A DNA stretch of 43,303 nt from a virus. The notes beneath the pieces are model-generated. The model worked only from the letters and a program-made list of their open reading frames with translations. It was not told where the DNA came from and made no database searches. Both the position numbers and the translations under genes were made by a program. The stretch is taken from IMG/VR virus record IMGVR_UViG_3300031365_000004, positions 1-43,303 of that record. One strand, 5' to 3'. Positions 20,210-28,683 of the stretch are shown here, piece by piece. Position 1 is the stretch's first letter; each line of letters opens with the position of its first letter.

Positions 20210-20908
20210 ATGACTGCCAGCCAGATGTATAATGAGTTTGAGGTTACCTATGAGGCTATAGCTAGTGATAATGCACCCGGCTATGAACCTTATGAAGTAT
20301 CTATCTTACTTACTCAGGCACAGGATTCTATTATAAGAGAGTTAGCTAGTGTTGGTGTTGAAAAGGATGATGTCAGTGCACTCGTCTTAGGACCTTTTAT
20401 AGAGACTTCAACGTACACCACATCTGCTGCTTCTACTATGTATCCCTCTACTTTTGAGATCACTGTTGATGAGGGAGATTTCTGGAGGATAGTCAATGAA
20501 CGATTAAAAGAGTCAGAAAGTGGTTCGACTATAGATGTTCGTCCTATTGACCATGCGTTCTTTGAAGCAAATAAAGATAATCCATTTAAGAAGCCTGATA
20601 GTACAAGGTATTACTGGCGGTTTATCCAGAAGAACGGTAGTGATGCTAACTGGTGTATCTATGGCCCAACGGCTATTCACACCTATTACATAAACTACTT
20701 GGAGAAGCCTGATCCTATTATTGTTCCTGGTGTATCGTTAAGCACTGTTATTGATGGAACAACTATTAACGCTACTATTTTTAATGATGGGTTAGACTGC
20801 AAATATAACTCTGTTATACACAGAACAATTATTGACAGAGCTGCTCAACGTGGAAAGGCCATTGTTGGTGACCCACAGGGGGTGCAACTCTTAAGCACAA
20901 TGAAATAA
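20210..20908 (+). CDS. Head-tail connector / ring-type protein, 232 aa
   Basis: Begins MTASQMYNEFEVTYEAIASD. The early helix 'EVSILLTQAQDSIIRELAS' is typical of connector and ring proteins that dock below the portal. 'IDVRPIDHAFFEANKDNPFK' followed by 'YYWRF' matches the 'RP-..-NPFK-P-..-WR' block I associate with crAss-like ring proteins. Beta-rich middle and conserved end 'RTIIDRAAQRGKAIVGD'. It should form a ring in the neck between portal and tail. It lies beside head genes, with two more ring candidates at 37988 and 39247. Confidence 0.65.
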   Translation: MTASQMYNEFEVTYEAIASDNAPGYEPYEVSILLTQAQDSIIRELASVGVEKDDVSALVLGPFIETSTYTTSAASTMYPSTFEITVDEGDFWRIVNERLKESESGSTIDVRPIDHAFFEANKDNPFKKPDSTRYYWRFIQKNGSDANWCIYGPTAIHTYYINYLEKPDPIIVPGVSLSTVIDGTTINATIFNDGLDCKYNSVIHRTIIDRAAQRGKAIVGDPQGVQLLSTMK

Positions 20909-20937
20909 AATTATTGTTTAACTAAATATTTAATATT

Positions 20938-22215
20938 ATGTATGAAGATGGCGTAACTTACCAATACATTGCTAACGCTACTAATGGAGCTACAGACACG
21001 GTAACCTTGGGAAAGGATATTGCTGTAGGCTCCCTTGCTTTGGTAAAGGTTGCAGATAACAAGGTACAAGAATCTGATATGACTAGTACGGCTGGTCTCT
21101 TTAGGATTGTACAAAAGACAGCTGCTGGTCAGTTGCTCTACTCACCTGAGTTTGACTTGGTGAATAGTACGACTATTAGTGCTAAGTCTTATACTGCACC
21201 CACAGAACAAGTCACCTATTATGGATATAATGGTAGCACCTTGAGCTTAGGTACTATTGTTTCTGGACAGACATATGTCCTCCATTTTACTGTTGAAAAC
21301 TTCGCTCCGGGCATAGGACACTCCCCGCTAGTAAAGACTGTCCCTTATGTTGCTACCTCGGCTGTACAAGCTGATCTTGCTACTGGTCTCGCTCAATCTT
21401 TTGAGAGGATTTTTGGTAGGGAGCCTTATAAGCTTATTCAGAATGATGTTATCTGTAGTGCTGCTGTAACAGCTGCTAATGGTACTAAATCAGGTCAGGA
21501 GGTAACTGTTGTAAATGGTTCAACAGGTCTTACTTTTGAAACTGATGTTACTTATACTGCAGGTGGTGGGTCTACTCTCGCTGTAGGAGACTACTTGAGA
21601 ATTGGATCTGTCGGTGGTGGAACTGCCTTGACTGATCCTGTCTACAAGGTAACTGCTATCAGTACTGTATATGTAACGGTTGATCGTCCTGTAACTGCTG
21701 CCTCTGGTACTTATGATGATGCAGGTGGAACTTCAGACATTGAGGTTATCCCTGCTGCAACGGGTAATGCCGCTGATTGGGGCTTTAAGTTAACGGGTAT
21801 TGATCGGTTTGCAGTAAGTGGTTTCAATCCACAAACTGATTATTATAGTAAAGTACGTTTCGACGTTGCTTCTGATGATTTTGACTCTACTGTTGTCACA
21901 ACTGCTAGTGTAGTTTCTTCAGAGGGTGTTGGATCAGCATATGAAGTGGCTATGTTCGAATCTAAGCTTGCCATGAATGATGGTAAAGGAAAGTATGCAA
22001 GTGCGTATCCTCCTACCTCTTATCGTGGTGAAACAGATTTGACTACCCCTGGTTACTATGATACGATTATTCTTGATTGCACAAGCAGCAATTATACCTC
22101 AGCAACGACTGGTATACAACCTGTTTCTAAGTTTAAGATCATACTTAGGATTGAGGCTGTCACTGGAGCGTTAGCTGGTGATGATGTAGACACGGCTCTT
22201 GGTGTAACTGTTTAA
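20938..22215 (+). CDS. Beta-rich structural protein, 425 aa (aux capsid or tail)
   Basis: Begins MYEDGVTYQYIANATNGATD. The sequence is rich in Thr, Val, Gly and Ala, with many short strands ('GDYLRIGSVGGGTALTDPVY' in a barrel-like insert of about residues 200-255). The N-terminal 140 and C-terminal 120 residues form a split outer domain around that insert. This composition fits tail-tube, head-decoration or auxiliary capsid proteins. Being last in the head module and before a strong terminator, I favour an auxiliary capsid or tail structural role. No exact family is recognised. Confidence 0.55.
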   Translation: MYEDGVTYQYIANATNGATDTVTLGKDIAVGSLALVKVADNKVQESDMTSTAGLFRIVQKTAAGQLLYSPEFDLVNSTTISAKSYTAPTEQVTYYGYNGSTLSLGTIVSGQTYVLHFTVENFAPGIGHSPLVKTVPYVATSAVQADLATGLAQSFERIFGREPYKLIQNDVICSAAVTAANGTKSGQEVTVVNGSTGLTFETDVTYTAGGGSTLAVGDYLRIGSVGGGTALTDPVYKVTAISTVYVTVDRPVTAASGTYDDAGGTSDIEVIPAATGNAADWGFKLTGIDRFAVSGFNPQTDYYSKVRFDVASDDFDSTVVTTASVVSSEGVGSAYEVAMFESKLAMNDGKGKYASAYPPTSYRGETDLTTPGYYDTIILDCTSSNYTSATTGIQPVSKFKIILRIEAVTGALAGDDVDTALGVTV

Positions 22216-22257
22216 GCACTAATTACCACTATATATCTCAATTATTACTTTTAACAT

Positions 22258-22290
22258 GGGGGAGAGGCGGCAGCTTCTTCCCCTTCTTTT
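22258..22290 (+). terminator. Rho-independent terminator closing the head module
   Basis: GGGGGAGAG (22258-22266) pairs with the run ending CTTCTTCCCC (22275-22283), with wobble pairs, around loop GCGGCAGC; TTCTTTT follows (22284-22290). Confidence 0.75.
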
Positions 22291-22317
22291 GTTAGCTTTG
22301 TTAACAAGGTTTGTTAG
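22290..22317. promoter_or_regulatory. TGTTAG operator-like element, copy 2
   Basis: TGTTAG (22290-22295), TTAACA (22301-22306) and TGTTAG (22312-22317), then AAAATAAA. Spacing of the two TGTTAG copies is 22 bp, identical to the element at 6192-6219, and the last 20 bp are nearly the same sequence. It lies 10 bp closer to its promoter than copy 1, one helical turn. Confidence 0.6.
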
Positions 22318-22325
22318 AAAATAAA

Positions 22326-22357
22326 TTTGCTTTTTTATATTTTTTATTGTATCTTTA
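22326..22357 (+). promoter_or_regulatory. Promoter for the adhesion module
   Basis: TTTG (22326-22329), 20-bp spacer, TATCTTTA (22350-22357), one mismatch from TAnnTTTG. The leader to the ATG at 22378 is about 15 nt. Confidence 0.65.
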
Positions 22358-22377
22358 CCGATTAAATTTTTACTTTC

Positions 22378-22653
22378 ATGAAACTAGACACATTAGCAGG
22401 AATCATTCGATCATATTTCCAACGTCTTGTAGGCGGAGGAGGTACAGAAGTTTGTGAAGCGAGTACCGCAACGGGACGCTTCCACACTCTCTATGTAGCT
22501 GAAGAGGCTACATTCACTGCTGTTGTTGGTGGAGGTCCAGGTTCAAGCACTTGGGTAACTACACTTCCAGCAGGTACTACTCTTACGGCTGCTGTAGGGT
22601 ATCCAGTAACCTCTTATACTACTTCTAGTGGGATAGTAATTAGTTATTCATAA
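22378..22653 (+). CDS. Small beta-rich structural protein, 91 aa
   Basis: Begins MKLDTLAGIIRSYFQRLVGG. A short N-terminal amphipathic helix is followed by Gly-rich turns and 'RFHTLYVAEEATFTAVVGGG' plus 'LPAGTTLTAAVGYPV'. This resembles small phage proteins of about 90 residues with an A-ED-..-PAGT- signature, probably head-fibre or spike components (recalled, unsearched). First gene of the adhesion operon. Confidence 0.5.
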   Translation: MKLDTLAGIIRSYFQRLVGGGGTEVCEASTATGRFHTLYVAEEATFTAVVGGGPGSSTWVTTLPAGTTLTAAVGYPVTSYTTSSGIVISYS

Positions 22654-22657
22654 AATT

Positions 22658-23728
22658 ATGTCTTTGCTTGTTTCAGGAGTTGGATGTGTTATGCCACTCC
22701 GTCTCAACGGTAATATTGCTGTTTTTGGGAGTGGGAGTGTTACTTATACAGATCAATACACTATATATGATGATGCATGTGCTACCGTTCCTGCCTCAAC
22801 CGTTTATACTGAAGAAACGATATATGATATACGGAAACGGATAGTTGGGACTGTCTATGAGATTGATGCAGCATTAACTGATACTGGTTTTGATGGAGAT
22901 GAGAATTATGATTGGGTCTGGATATACAAGACTACAGGACAGACGGCTAATTTCAGGACATGTGTTAGGGATGGAGCTTTTGTGGTAGATTGTGAGATTA
23001 CTGAGACAGGGTTCGACGGTACTGAGGATGTTGATTGGGAAAATTTATCTAGTACGGAGCCTGTTGTTGTTACATCTGAAGACTTAACGACATATACACA
23101 AGTTGATCCAGAGGACAATCTTGCTACTACAGCAGATAAGTTAACTGTTACAAATATTCACCCAGAGCATACTACAACCTATTTGTATTATGATTTTGGA
23201 GCCAACTATTTCAAGAAAGATTTTGAGATCCGGTTTGCACTTAAGGTAACTGATATGTGGACGCAGCATGCCTTACAGGGTATTATTGGTGTCGCAAGAA
23301 CTGTAGGTCTTGCTGTCGAGGGGCCAAGGATAAGATTGAATTACGATTATCAAGATGCTGGCGAAGGAGCAAATTATGTTCTAGGTGTTGGTGGTGGTGA
23401 TCATGTGGCGCATGGCAACCAGAACCAGTTTTTAATAGGGACAACTTATTACATCAAATTTCAACGAATCTACGTTGGTGGAGAAGCAGATAATTATGTT
23501 CTGGCAACGGCTTATACTGATCCTGACTATACAGTTGTTGCGAAATATATTTATGGTGGGCAAATCGGTGAAGATATTGCTCCTTGGGGTGATAATGATT
23601 TTTCACTTGCTCATGCTACTGAGGAATTTAGGTATTTAATAATAGCATCTTCAAGTAGAGATGAGTATAGTGCTTCCGAGGTTGGTTCCTTTGAAATTTC
23701 TGATGTAGAAATAATATCTAATGAATAA
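22658..23728 (+). CDS. Virion adhesin with two TGF-G-E-DW repeats and jelly roll, 356 aa
   Basis: Begins MSLLVSGVGCVMPLRLNGNI. Residues 59-93 and 99-131 are two copies of a roughly 35-residue motif ('ALTDTGFDGDENYDW' and 'EITETGFDGTEDVDWENL', the second preceded by VRDGAFVVD). From about residue 140 a lectin-like beta-sandwich follows (FEIRFALKVTD, 'GPRIRLNYDYQD', 'NQFLIGTTYYIKFQRIYV'), ending 'VGSFEISDVEI', the usual ending of concanavalin/jelly-roll domains. Its role is probably glycan binding on the virion or at the cell surface; no signal peptide. Confidence 0.6.
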   Translation: MSLLVSGVGCVMPLRLNGNIAVFGSGSVTYTDQYTIYDDACATVPASTVYTEETIYDIRKRIVGTVYEIDAALTDTGFDGDENYDWVWIYKTTGQTANFRTCVRDGAFVVDCEITETGFDGTEDVDWENLSSTEPVVVTSEDLTTYTQVDPEDNLATTADKLTVTNIHPEHTTTYLYYDFGANYFKKDFEIRFALKVTDMWTQHALQGIIGVARTVGLAVEGPRIRLNYDYQDAGEGANYVLGVGGGDHVAHGNQNQFLIGTTYYIKFQRIYVGGEADNYVLATAYTDPDYTVVAKYIYGGQIGEDIAPWGDNDFSLAHATEEFRYLIIASSSRDEYSASEVGSFEISDVEIISNE

Positions 23729-23739
23729 ATTATAGAATA

Positions 23740-26475
23740 ATGTCTATTTACCGAGATGGTGTACGTGATGGGGCTTATGTTATTGATATTGTATTAACAG
23801 AAACCGGGTTTGATGGTGTTGAGGATACTGACTGGGAGAATCTACAATCTTATGCAGTCGATCATGGTCCTGTCCAGCTAACGATAGACTACACCGATAC
23901 GCAGTTTACGTTCAAGTGGAAGGCTCCTGCTACGAGTACGTTGGTATTCCATTGGGGTGATGGTACTACATCAGAGGTGAGTGGTAACGATGCAGCGCTT
24001 GTGACTACTACGAGCAGTTACTCAGGTGCGGGGACGTATGATTTCTGGCTCAGTGGTGATGATGCTGCTTTGACTTATATTGATATAAGCTCTCAGGCTT
24101 TTGTGAGTGGGGATGTGAGTGGATGGAGTGCTTTGACTGATTTGACGACTCTATATGCTTTTTCAACGGGTGTAAGTGGGGATATATCTTCATTTGTTGC
24201 ATTAACTTCATTGACTAAATTATATTGTAACTCAACTTCAGTTTCAGGTGATGTATCTGGGTTCAGTGCATTGACTTCATTAACTGAATTACTTGTCAGT
24301 TCATCAAATGTTACAGGTGATGTATCAGCATGGAGTACATTGGCTTCATTAACTTTAGCATATTTTCAGTCAACAAGTGTAACGTTTGACGGCACGGATT
24401 CATGGACGAATGCAAGTTGTATTATAAGGGCAGATGACATTACAGCTACTGCCACTATGGTTGATAATATGATAGCTGCTTTCTCCACTTGTACTGATTG
24501 CACAATAAACATAGCCGGCACAAACGCCCACCGTACCGCAGCGAGCAATGATGATCTGAACACCTTACTTGCTAATGGGAACACGATCACCTTGAATGAT
24601 GTATTAGGCGATGAGTTGCATACTTCACTGAACGCAGCTAATGATTCAGCTACGGAGGCAATCACTGCTTTTGCTGATTACGTAAGTACGATAGATGGAG
24701 CGACTAAGGTCACTACGGGAGCGGATATGTTGGATATGATACCGCAGGGGGCGGAGGAGGTGACTAATGGGGATTTTGAAACAGGAGATACAACTGGGTG
24801 GTCATTCATTGATTGTAATGGGGATGTTGATACTTATCAAGGTAGAACTAATGTTTTAAGATGTGTTCTGACAAATTCCTCAACTATTTATGCTTATCAA
24901 GCTCATATTACGACAACAGGTAAATATTATCTATATAGTTGTGATATTTATATCCCGAGTGGGCAAACATTAGATGCAGTTTCTATAAGATCGGATTCTG
25001 GAGCTGCATATAATTTAGCGGAAACATCAACAAAAGATGAATGGGTAACGCTAACGGTTGTTCATAGAGTAGGATTGACAGATGATAATTGTGATATATA
25101 CACATATAGTGGAGATGTAGATGACGTATTTTATGTAGACAACGTATCAGTCAAAGAACTCCAAGTCTTAGGCAGCGATCTAGTAACTAATGGATCGTTC
25201 ACACTGGGGGCTGATCTGAATGTGAGTAATTGTGAGAATGGGTCAACCACTTTTGCTTATGGTACATTTGCTAATGCTACTCCGTCTGGATTTGATGCAA
25301 TAAGTGATGGTTCTTCTGTTCATATAGCAGGAACAGCCGATGAGATTGAATTTGTCAGTGGTCAGAAATATGTAGTTACATTTGATTGTATATTGAACGG
25401 TGGATTAACGGCTCCATATTTTAATTTTACTAAGGATTTAGGTGTAACCACATCAAGAACTGTTGAAGGGCAACAATTAGCCGTCAATGGCTCGAATGTC
25501 TTTGAGTTTACATCTACTTATACAGGTACTTATGTGGTAATGGCCTTTTATAATTACTCTACCACAGCCAACTACCAAATAACCAACCTATCAGTTAAGA
25601 ACAGCGATACGGATTGGATTGCAAGCGATGGATGTATCGTGTATGGAGGAAAAGCACAAATTGATGGAAGTCAAGGTGGATATTCATCATTAGTTCAAAC
25701 ATCTATTCTTACAGATGGAATGAATTTGATAAAATTTACTATATCTAATTATTCAGCAGGGGAGATAAGGGTTCATACAGGATTAGCAGGAGAGTGGTTG
25801 ACGGCAGACGGAACGTATAATATATTAATGGAATCAACTTCTGCGAACTTAACTTTTGCTTTTAATTCTGCTTTCATAGGCTCCATAGACAACGTAAGCG
25901 TTCACAAGCTCACCGTACAGAAAGAGATTGCCGCAAGCACGAACTACACCGGAGATCATTACATCTTGCCCGTGGATGAGAACAGCATAGCCATACCTGT
26001 GGATTATAGTGCAGAGGCTATCGTGGCGCAGAAGATTACAGGGGAGACGAATGCTACTACCGATTGGGTTGTTGGTAATAATGCTCTAATTACTTCTGTA
26101 AATACCCCCGTAAATGATGGTAGTTTTGCTTTGCAGATTGAATCAGATACCACACCCACATCTGGAGCTTATGGAGCAATAGCTTTAGAAGGATCGGTTG
26201 GGACGGTAGATGACACACTATATAGGATTTCATTTTATGTGAGGCATATTGGTAGCGGTACAGAATGGAATTGTTACATATCAGGTGCATCCGGTGGAAC
26301 AAATTACAGGATTGGGGATACATTAGAAAACACAGACACCACCTATGTTGAATATGTATATTATTGGGTTCAGGTGGCAGATTCAGATTGGCTTACTTTC
26401 AGAGAGGTAGGTAATGATAATGATGGTGGGGTGTATGTGGATTCGCTGAGCATTAAAGAGGTGACATTTACATAA
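23740..26475 (+). CDS. Large multi-domain adhesin (LRR and carbohydrate-binding), 911 aa
   Basis: Domain order: a TGF-G-E-DW motif (residues 3-36); a PKD-like beta domain (46-118, with 'VFHWGDGTTSEV'); four leucine-rich repeats of 23 residues (121-213; unit like SVSGDVSGFSALTSLTELL); a helical linker (225-335); then three or four jelly-roll modules with the 'NGDFETGDTTGWS ... FYVDNVSVKEL' pattern of CBM 4/9-type domains (about 341-480, 484-610, 611-720 and 760-911). This is a receptor-binding or adhesion protein for surface polysaccharide. Composition changes between AT-rich modules and more GC-rich linkers, which suggests module shuffling. No signal peptide and no catalytic site seen. Confidence 0.7.
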   Translation: MSIYRDGVRDGAYVIDIVLTETGFDGVEDTDWENLQSYAVDHGPVQLTIDYTDTQFTFKWKAPATSTLVFHWGDGTTSEVSGNDAALVTTTSSYSGAGTYDFWLSGDDAALTYIDISSQAFVSGDVSGWSALTDLTTLYAFSTGVSGDISSFVALTSLTKLYCNSTSVSGDVSGFSALTSLTELLVSSSNVTGDVSAWSTLASLTLAYFQSTSVTFDGTDSWTNASCIIRADDITATATMVDNMIAAFSTCTDCTINIAGTNAHRTAASNDDLNTLLANGNTITLNDVLGDELHTSLNAANDSATEAITAFADYVSTIDGATKVTTGADMLDMIPQGAEEVTNGDFETGDTTGWSFIDCNGDVDTYQGRTNVLRCVLTNSSTIYAYQAHITTTGKYYLYSCDIYIPSGQTLDAVSIRSDSGAAYNLAETSTKDEWVTLTVVHRVGLTDDNCDIYTYSGDVDDVFYVDNVSVKELQVLGSDLVTNGSFTLGADLNVSNCENGSTTFAYGTFANATPSGFDAISDGSSVHIAGTADEIEFVSGQKYVVTFDCILNGGLTAPYFNFTKDLGVTTSRTVEGQQLAVNGSNVFEFTSTYTGTYVVMAFYNYSTTANYQITNLSVKNSDTDWIASDGCIVYGGKAQIDGSQGGYSSLVQTSILTDGMNLIKFTISNYSAGEIRVHTGLAGEWLTADGTYNILMESTSANLTFAFNSAFIGSIDNVSVHKLTVQKEIAASTNYTGDHYILPVDENSIAIPVDYSAEAIVAQKITGETNATTDWVVGNNALITSVNTPVNDGSFALQIESDTTPTSGAYGAIALEGSVGTVDDTLYRISFYVRHIGSGTEWNCYISGASGGTNYRIGDTLENTDTTYVEYVYYWVQVADSDWLTFREVGNDNDGGVYVDSLSIKEVTFT

Positions 26476-26487
26476 TAACATAGAACT

Positions 26488-26823
26488 ATGGCAAACGAAG
26501 CATACGAAAAGAGCGTGAGGGTCAACGGCGGCAAGTATTTTTTTTACAAACGTCCTGGAAAGGAATGGACGGGTAGTTTCAAAAAACAACGAATTTATTC
26601 CAGAACATTTATGCCCGAGGGGACAGAGATAAAAGAGGCTGAAGATAAAGCAACTCTTTTAAGCATACTCAAAACAGATAAGGTTCCGTTGAAGGAATCT
26701 TATCTGGATAAAGAAACGATTGCAGAACTGGACAAAGCAAAGGTGAGTTATGAAAAAGATATTAGCATTAATCCTATTGACCCTGACATTAAGCCTATCG
26801 GCACAGTGGGAAAAGGTAAGTAG
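26488..26823 (+). CDS. Hypothetical basic protein, 111 aa
   Basis: Begins MANEAYEKSVRVNGGKYFFY. Strongly charged; the first part is beta-like ('KYFFYKRPGKEWTGSF'), then Lys/Glu helices. Its last 74 bp overlap, in another frame, the signal peptide of the next gene. It could be a small fibre-associated or chaperone protein by position; no family recognised. Confidence 0.55.
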   Translation: MANEAYEKSVRVNGGKYFFYKRPGKEWTGSFKKQRIYSRTFMPEGTEIKEAEDKATLLSILKTDKVPLKESYLDKETIAELDKAKVSYEKDISINPIDPDIKPIGTVGKGK

Positions 26824-27199
26824 GCCGTTAGGTGTCATAGCGTGGAATATCGCAGCTACATCCATCGGTGCTTACGGTGATGCCATACGTGATGATGGGC
26901 ATAATATCGGATGGGCATTGAACGGTGTTGAGGCGGTAATGTTCGTAGGTGGTAAGTGGGTATGGAATCTTAAAGGTGTTGATGAACATGCTGCCTATGC
27001 CGTATCGTTTGCTTTTACACGGGCGGCCTTGTTTGATGTTCAGTACAATAGTTACAGAGGGTTAGGATGGGATTACACGGGGAGCACTAAGTTATGGGAC
27101 AAAGCATGGCAAGAGCTTAAACCACCACCACACGGCAAGGCTTTCTTCTACGGATGGAGTTTTATGTTAGGAATATCAATACCATTAAAAGAATTATGA
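26750..27199 (+). CDS. Exported membrane-associated protein, 149 aa
   Basis: Begins MKKILALILLTLTLSLSA followed by QWEKVSRPLG: a Sec signal peptide with Gln at the mature start. The mature part is Trp/Gly/Ala-rich with moderately hydrophobic helices ('VIAWNIAATSIGAYGDAIRD', 'AAYAVSFAFTRAALFDVQYN') and the stretch 'YNSYRGLGWDYTGSTKLWDK'. I associate this layout with a conserved protein of Bacteroidota phages and prophages of unknown function. It probably acts in the periplasm or membrane of the infected host. Starts 74 bp inside the previous gene. Confidence 0.55.
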   Translation: MKKILALILLTLTLSLSAQWEKVSRPLGVIAWNIAATSIGAYGDAIRDDGHNIGWALNGVEAVMFVGGKWVWNLKGVDEHAAYAVSFAFTRAALFDVQYNSYRGLGWDYTGSTKLWDKAWQELKPPPHGKAFFYGWSFMLGISIPLKEL

Positions 27200-27200
27200 T

Positions 27201-27332
27201 ATGTCAGGTACATCTATCACACAACTAATAAAAGAGTTCAAAGAATATGCAGATGAAATCCTATCCTCAAGGAAAAGAGCAACTGAATTTGTGAATATTA
27301 TTTGGGATAAAATAAACAATAAAGAATTATAA
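27201..27332 (+). CDS. Hypothetical helical mini-protein, 43 aa
   Basis: Begins MSGTSITQLIKEFKEYADEI; a single amphipathic charged helix ending NKEL. It sits 1 bp after the previous stop and 1 bp before the next ATG, so it fits the operon. Unknown function. Confidence 0.45.
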   Translation: MSGTSITQLIKEFKEYADEILSSRKRATEFVNIIWDKINNKEL

Positions 27333-27333
27333 G

Positions 27334-27948
27334 ATGAAAAAACTATTTATTTTAACGGCGATCTTGATCTCATCCCTTGTGGTGTTTGGTCAGAACGAGT
27401 ACAAATATGTGCTGAATCTATATGGGGGATTAAAGATCGGCTCAGAGGCTCGTATAGCAAGTGTGGCAGAGGTAGACTCTATAAAAATTGTTAGTGGTGA
27501 ATTGCTCTTTTATGTAGGTTCAACACCGTATTATGCGGGTACCGCTTCTTCCGTTAGTATTGAGGACACTATTTCTCCTGTATATTATTATAGGTTTGGC
27601 AGTGGCCTTGCTGGTGATACGGTCTATGCTGATGCCTCTTTAAACGCTGTATGTGGTCATTATTACGTGGCTAATGATTCATTACAATTAACTAATCTGA
27701 TTACGAATATCTCTTCAGGGGATACACTTGACTTCTCATTGGTGTATAATGACAGTGTTTATGTAAGTACAGATTGTGATACGATTGTGACAGTCAATGC
27801 CGGGTCTGCCGCCGGGAAGATAAACACTACTCTAACCACATCTGTTCCTTATGGTAACTATATATGGATAGAGATAGATGCAGTGGTGACGGGAAGCAAA
27901 CCGATATGGTTCAGGTCTGATTTGATTGGGTATATAAAAAGAGATTAA
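27334..27948 (+). CDS. Exported beta-rich surface protein, 204 aa
   Basis: Begins MKKLFILTAILISSLVVFG then QNEYKYVLNL: Sec signal peptide with Gln +1. The mature protein is beta-rich (alternating Val, Thr, Tyr, Asp) with 'GLKIGSEARIASVAEVDSIK' early on. The segment 'GSEARIASVAEVDSIKIVSG-..-GSTPYY' parallels 'GSPLDNLTRVDSVKTVGT-..-GATPYY' of the 28985 protein, so the two N-terminal regions are probably related. Likely secreted or surface-bound; role unknown. Confidence 0.6.
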   Translation: MKKLFILTAILISSLVVFGQNEYKYVLNLYGGLKIGSEARIASVAEVDSIKIVSGELLFYVGSTPYYAGTASSVSIEDTISPVYYYRFGSGLAGDTVYADASLNAVCGHYYVANDSLQLTNLITNISSGDTLDFSLVYNDSVYVSTDCDTIVTVNAGSAAGKINTTLTTSVPYGNYIWIEIDAVVTGSKPIWFRSDLIGYIKRD

Positions 27949-28042
27949 CATTAGAAAATTATTTCAGTTCTTAAGGGAACATGTAGCACATATTATGTAA
28001 CAGATGATGGTAAACCATTGATAGTACAATAAAGAAAATATT
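27949..28042 (+). other. Gap with coding-like fragment
   Basis: No start codon is available, but 'TCSTYYVTDDGKPLIVQ' followed by TAA can be read just before the 28043 gene. This looks like the remnant tail of a small fibre protein rather than random sequence. Nothing else is seen here. Confidence 0.25.
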
Positions 28043-28480
28043 ATGAGCATACGAGAATTTTTCTTTTCCAGTGGCACGAAGTTACGGCTTAAGGGAAATG
28101 ATTATGAGGGAATGATTGGTTTAGACTCTAGAGGGTTTGACTTTGATAAAGCTGTTACACAGAATGAGATTATTGAGCTTACCTCTTCTGAGTGTAATTC
28201 TATTGATCTGCAAGAAGGTAATATCTTTAAGGTAACTCTTGATGCAAATATCTCCTCTTTCTCTGTTACTAATGGAGATGTAGGTACATATATATTCATC
28301 TTCGAGCAGGATTCTACAGGTGCACGTACAGTAACTTTTGATGGTAATTTCTACTTTGAGAATGCTGCAGGTGCTCCAGACTTTAGTGCGGATGCAGCTG
28401 ATGTAATTAATATAGTTAGTTTCTTATGCGATGGTACAAATTATTATGGAAGTTTTATGACAAACTTTGTCGCTGTATAA
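28043..28480 (+). CDS. Phage structural beta protein, 145 aa
   Basis: Begins MSIREFFFSSGTKLRLKGND. The core 'GNIFKVTLDANISSFSVTNG' followed by 'GTYIFIFEQDSTGARTVTFD' is a pattern common in phage tail and fibre proteins (a small beta-sandwich ending 'VVSFLCDGTNYYGSF'). It is probably a fibre or spike domain. No signal peptide. Confidence 0.6.
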   Translation: MSIREFFFSSGTKLRLKGNDYEGMIGLDSRGFDFDKAVTQNEIIELTSSECNSIDLQEGNIFKVTLDANISSFSVTNGDVGTYIFIFEQDSTGARTVTFDGNFYFENAAGAPDFSADAADVINIVSFLCDGTNYYGSFMTNFVAV

Positions 28481-28491
28481 ATTTGTTGATA

Positions 28492-28683
28492 ATGTATTGG
28501 ACAAGTTTTGGTGTTTTTGGAGGAGTAACAATATCTACATCTGAGGTCTGGACAGATGGAAGTGAAATATTTAGATTACAAGTAAGAGGGTTATATTTAA
28601 ATTTAGATCAAGCAATGACTGCCACTGGTTTCAATGGTACACAAGGAGTAGACTGGGATGTAATAAAGTCAACAAGATACTAA
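28492..28683 (+). CDS. TGF-G-E-DW motif mini-protein, 63 aa
   Basis: From ATG 28492 (MYWTSFGVFGGVTISTSEVW) the second half is one complete repeat: 'FRLQVRGLYLNLDQAMTATG' then 'FNGTQGVDWDVI'. Longer reading from 28426 would overlap the previous gene with an unlikely sequence. TAATG overlap with the next gene, which holds two more copies. Function unknown. Confidence 0.55.
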   Translation: MYWTSFGVFGGVTISTSEVWTDGSEIFRLQVRGLYLNLDQAMTATGFNGTQGVDWDVIKSTRY

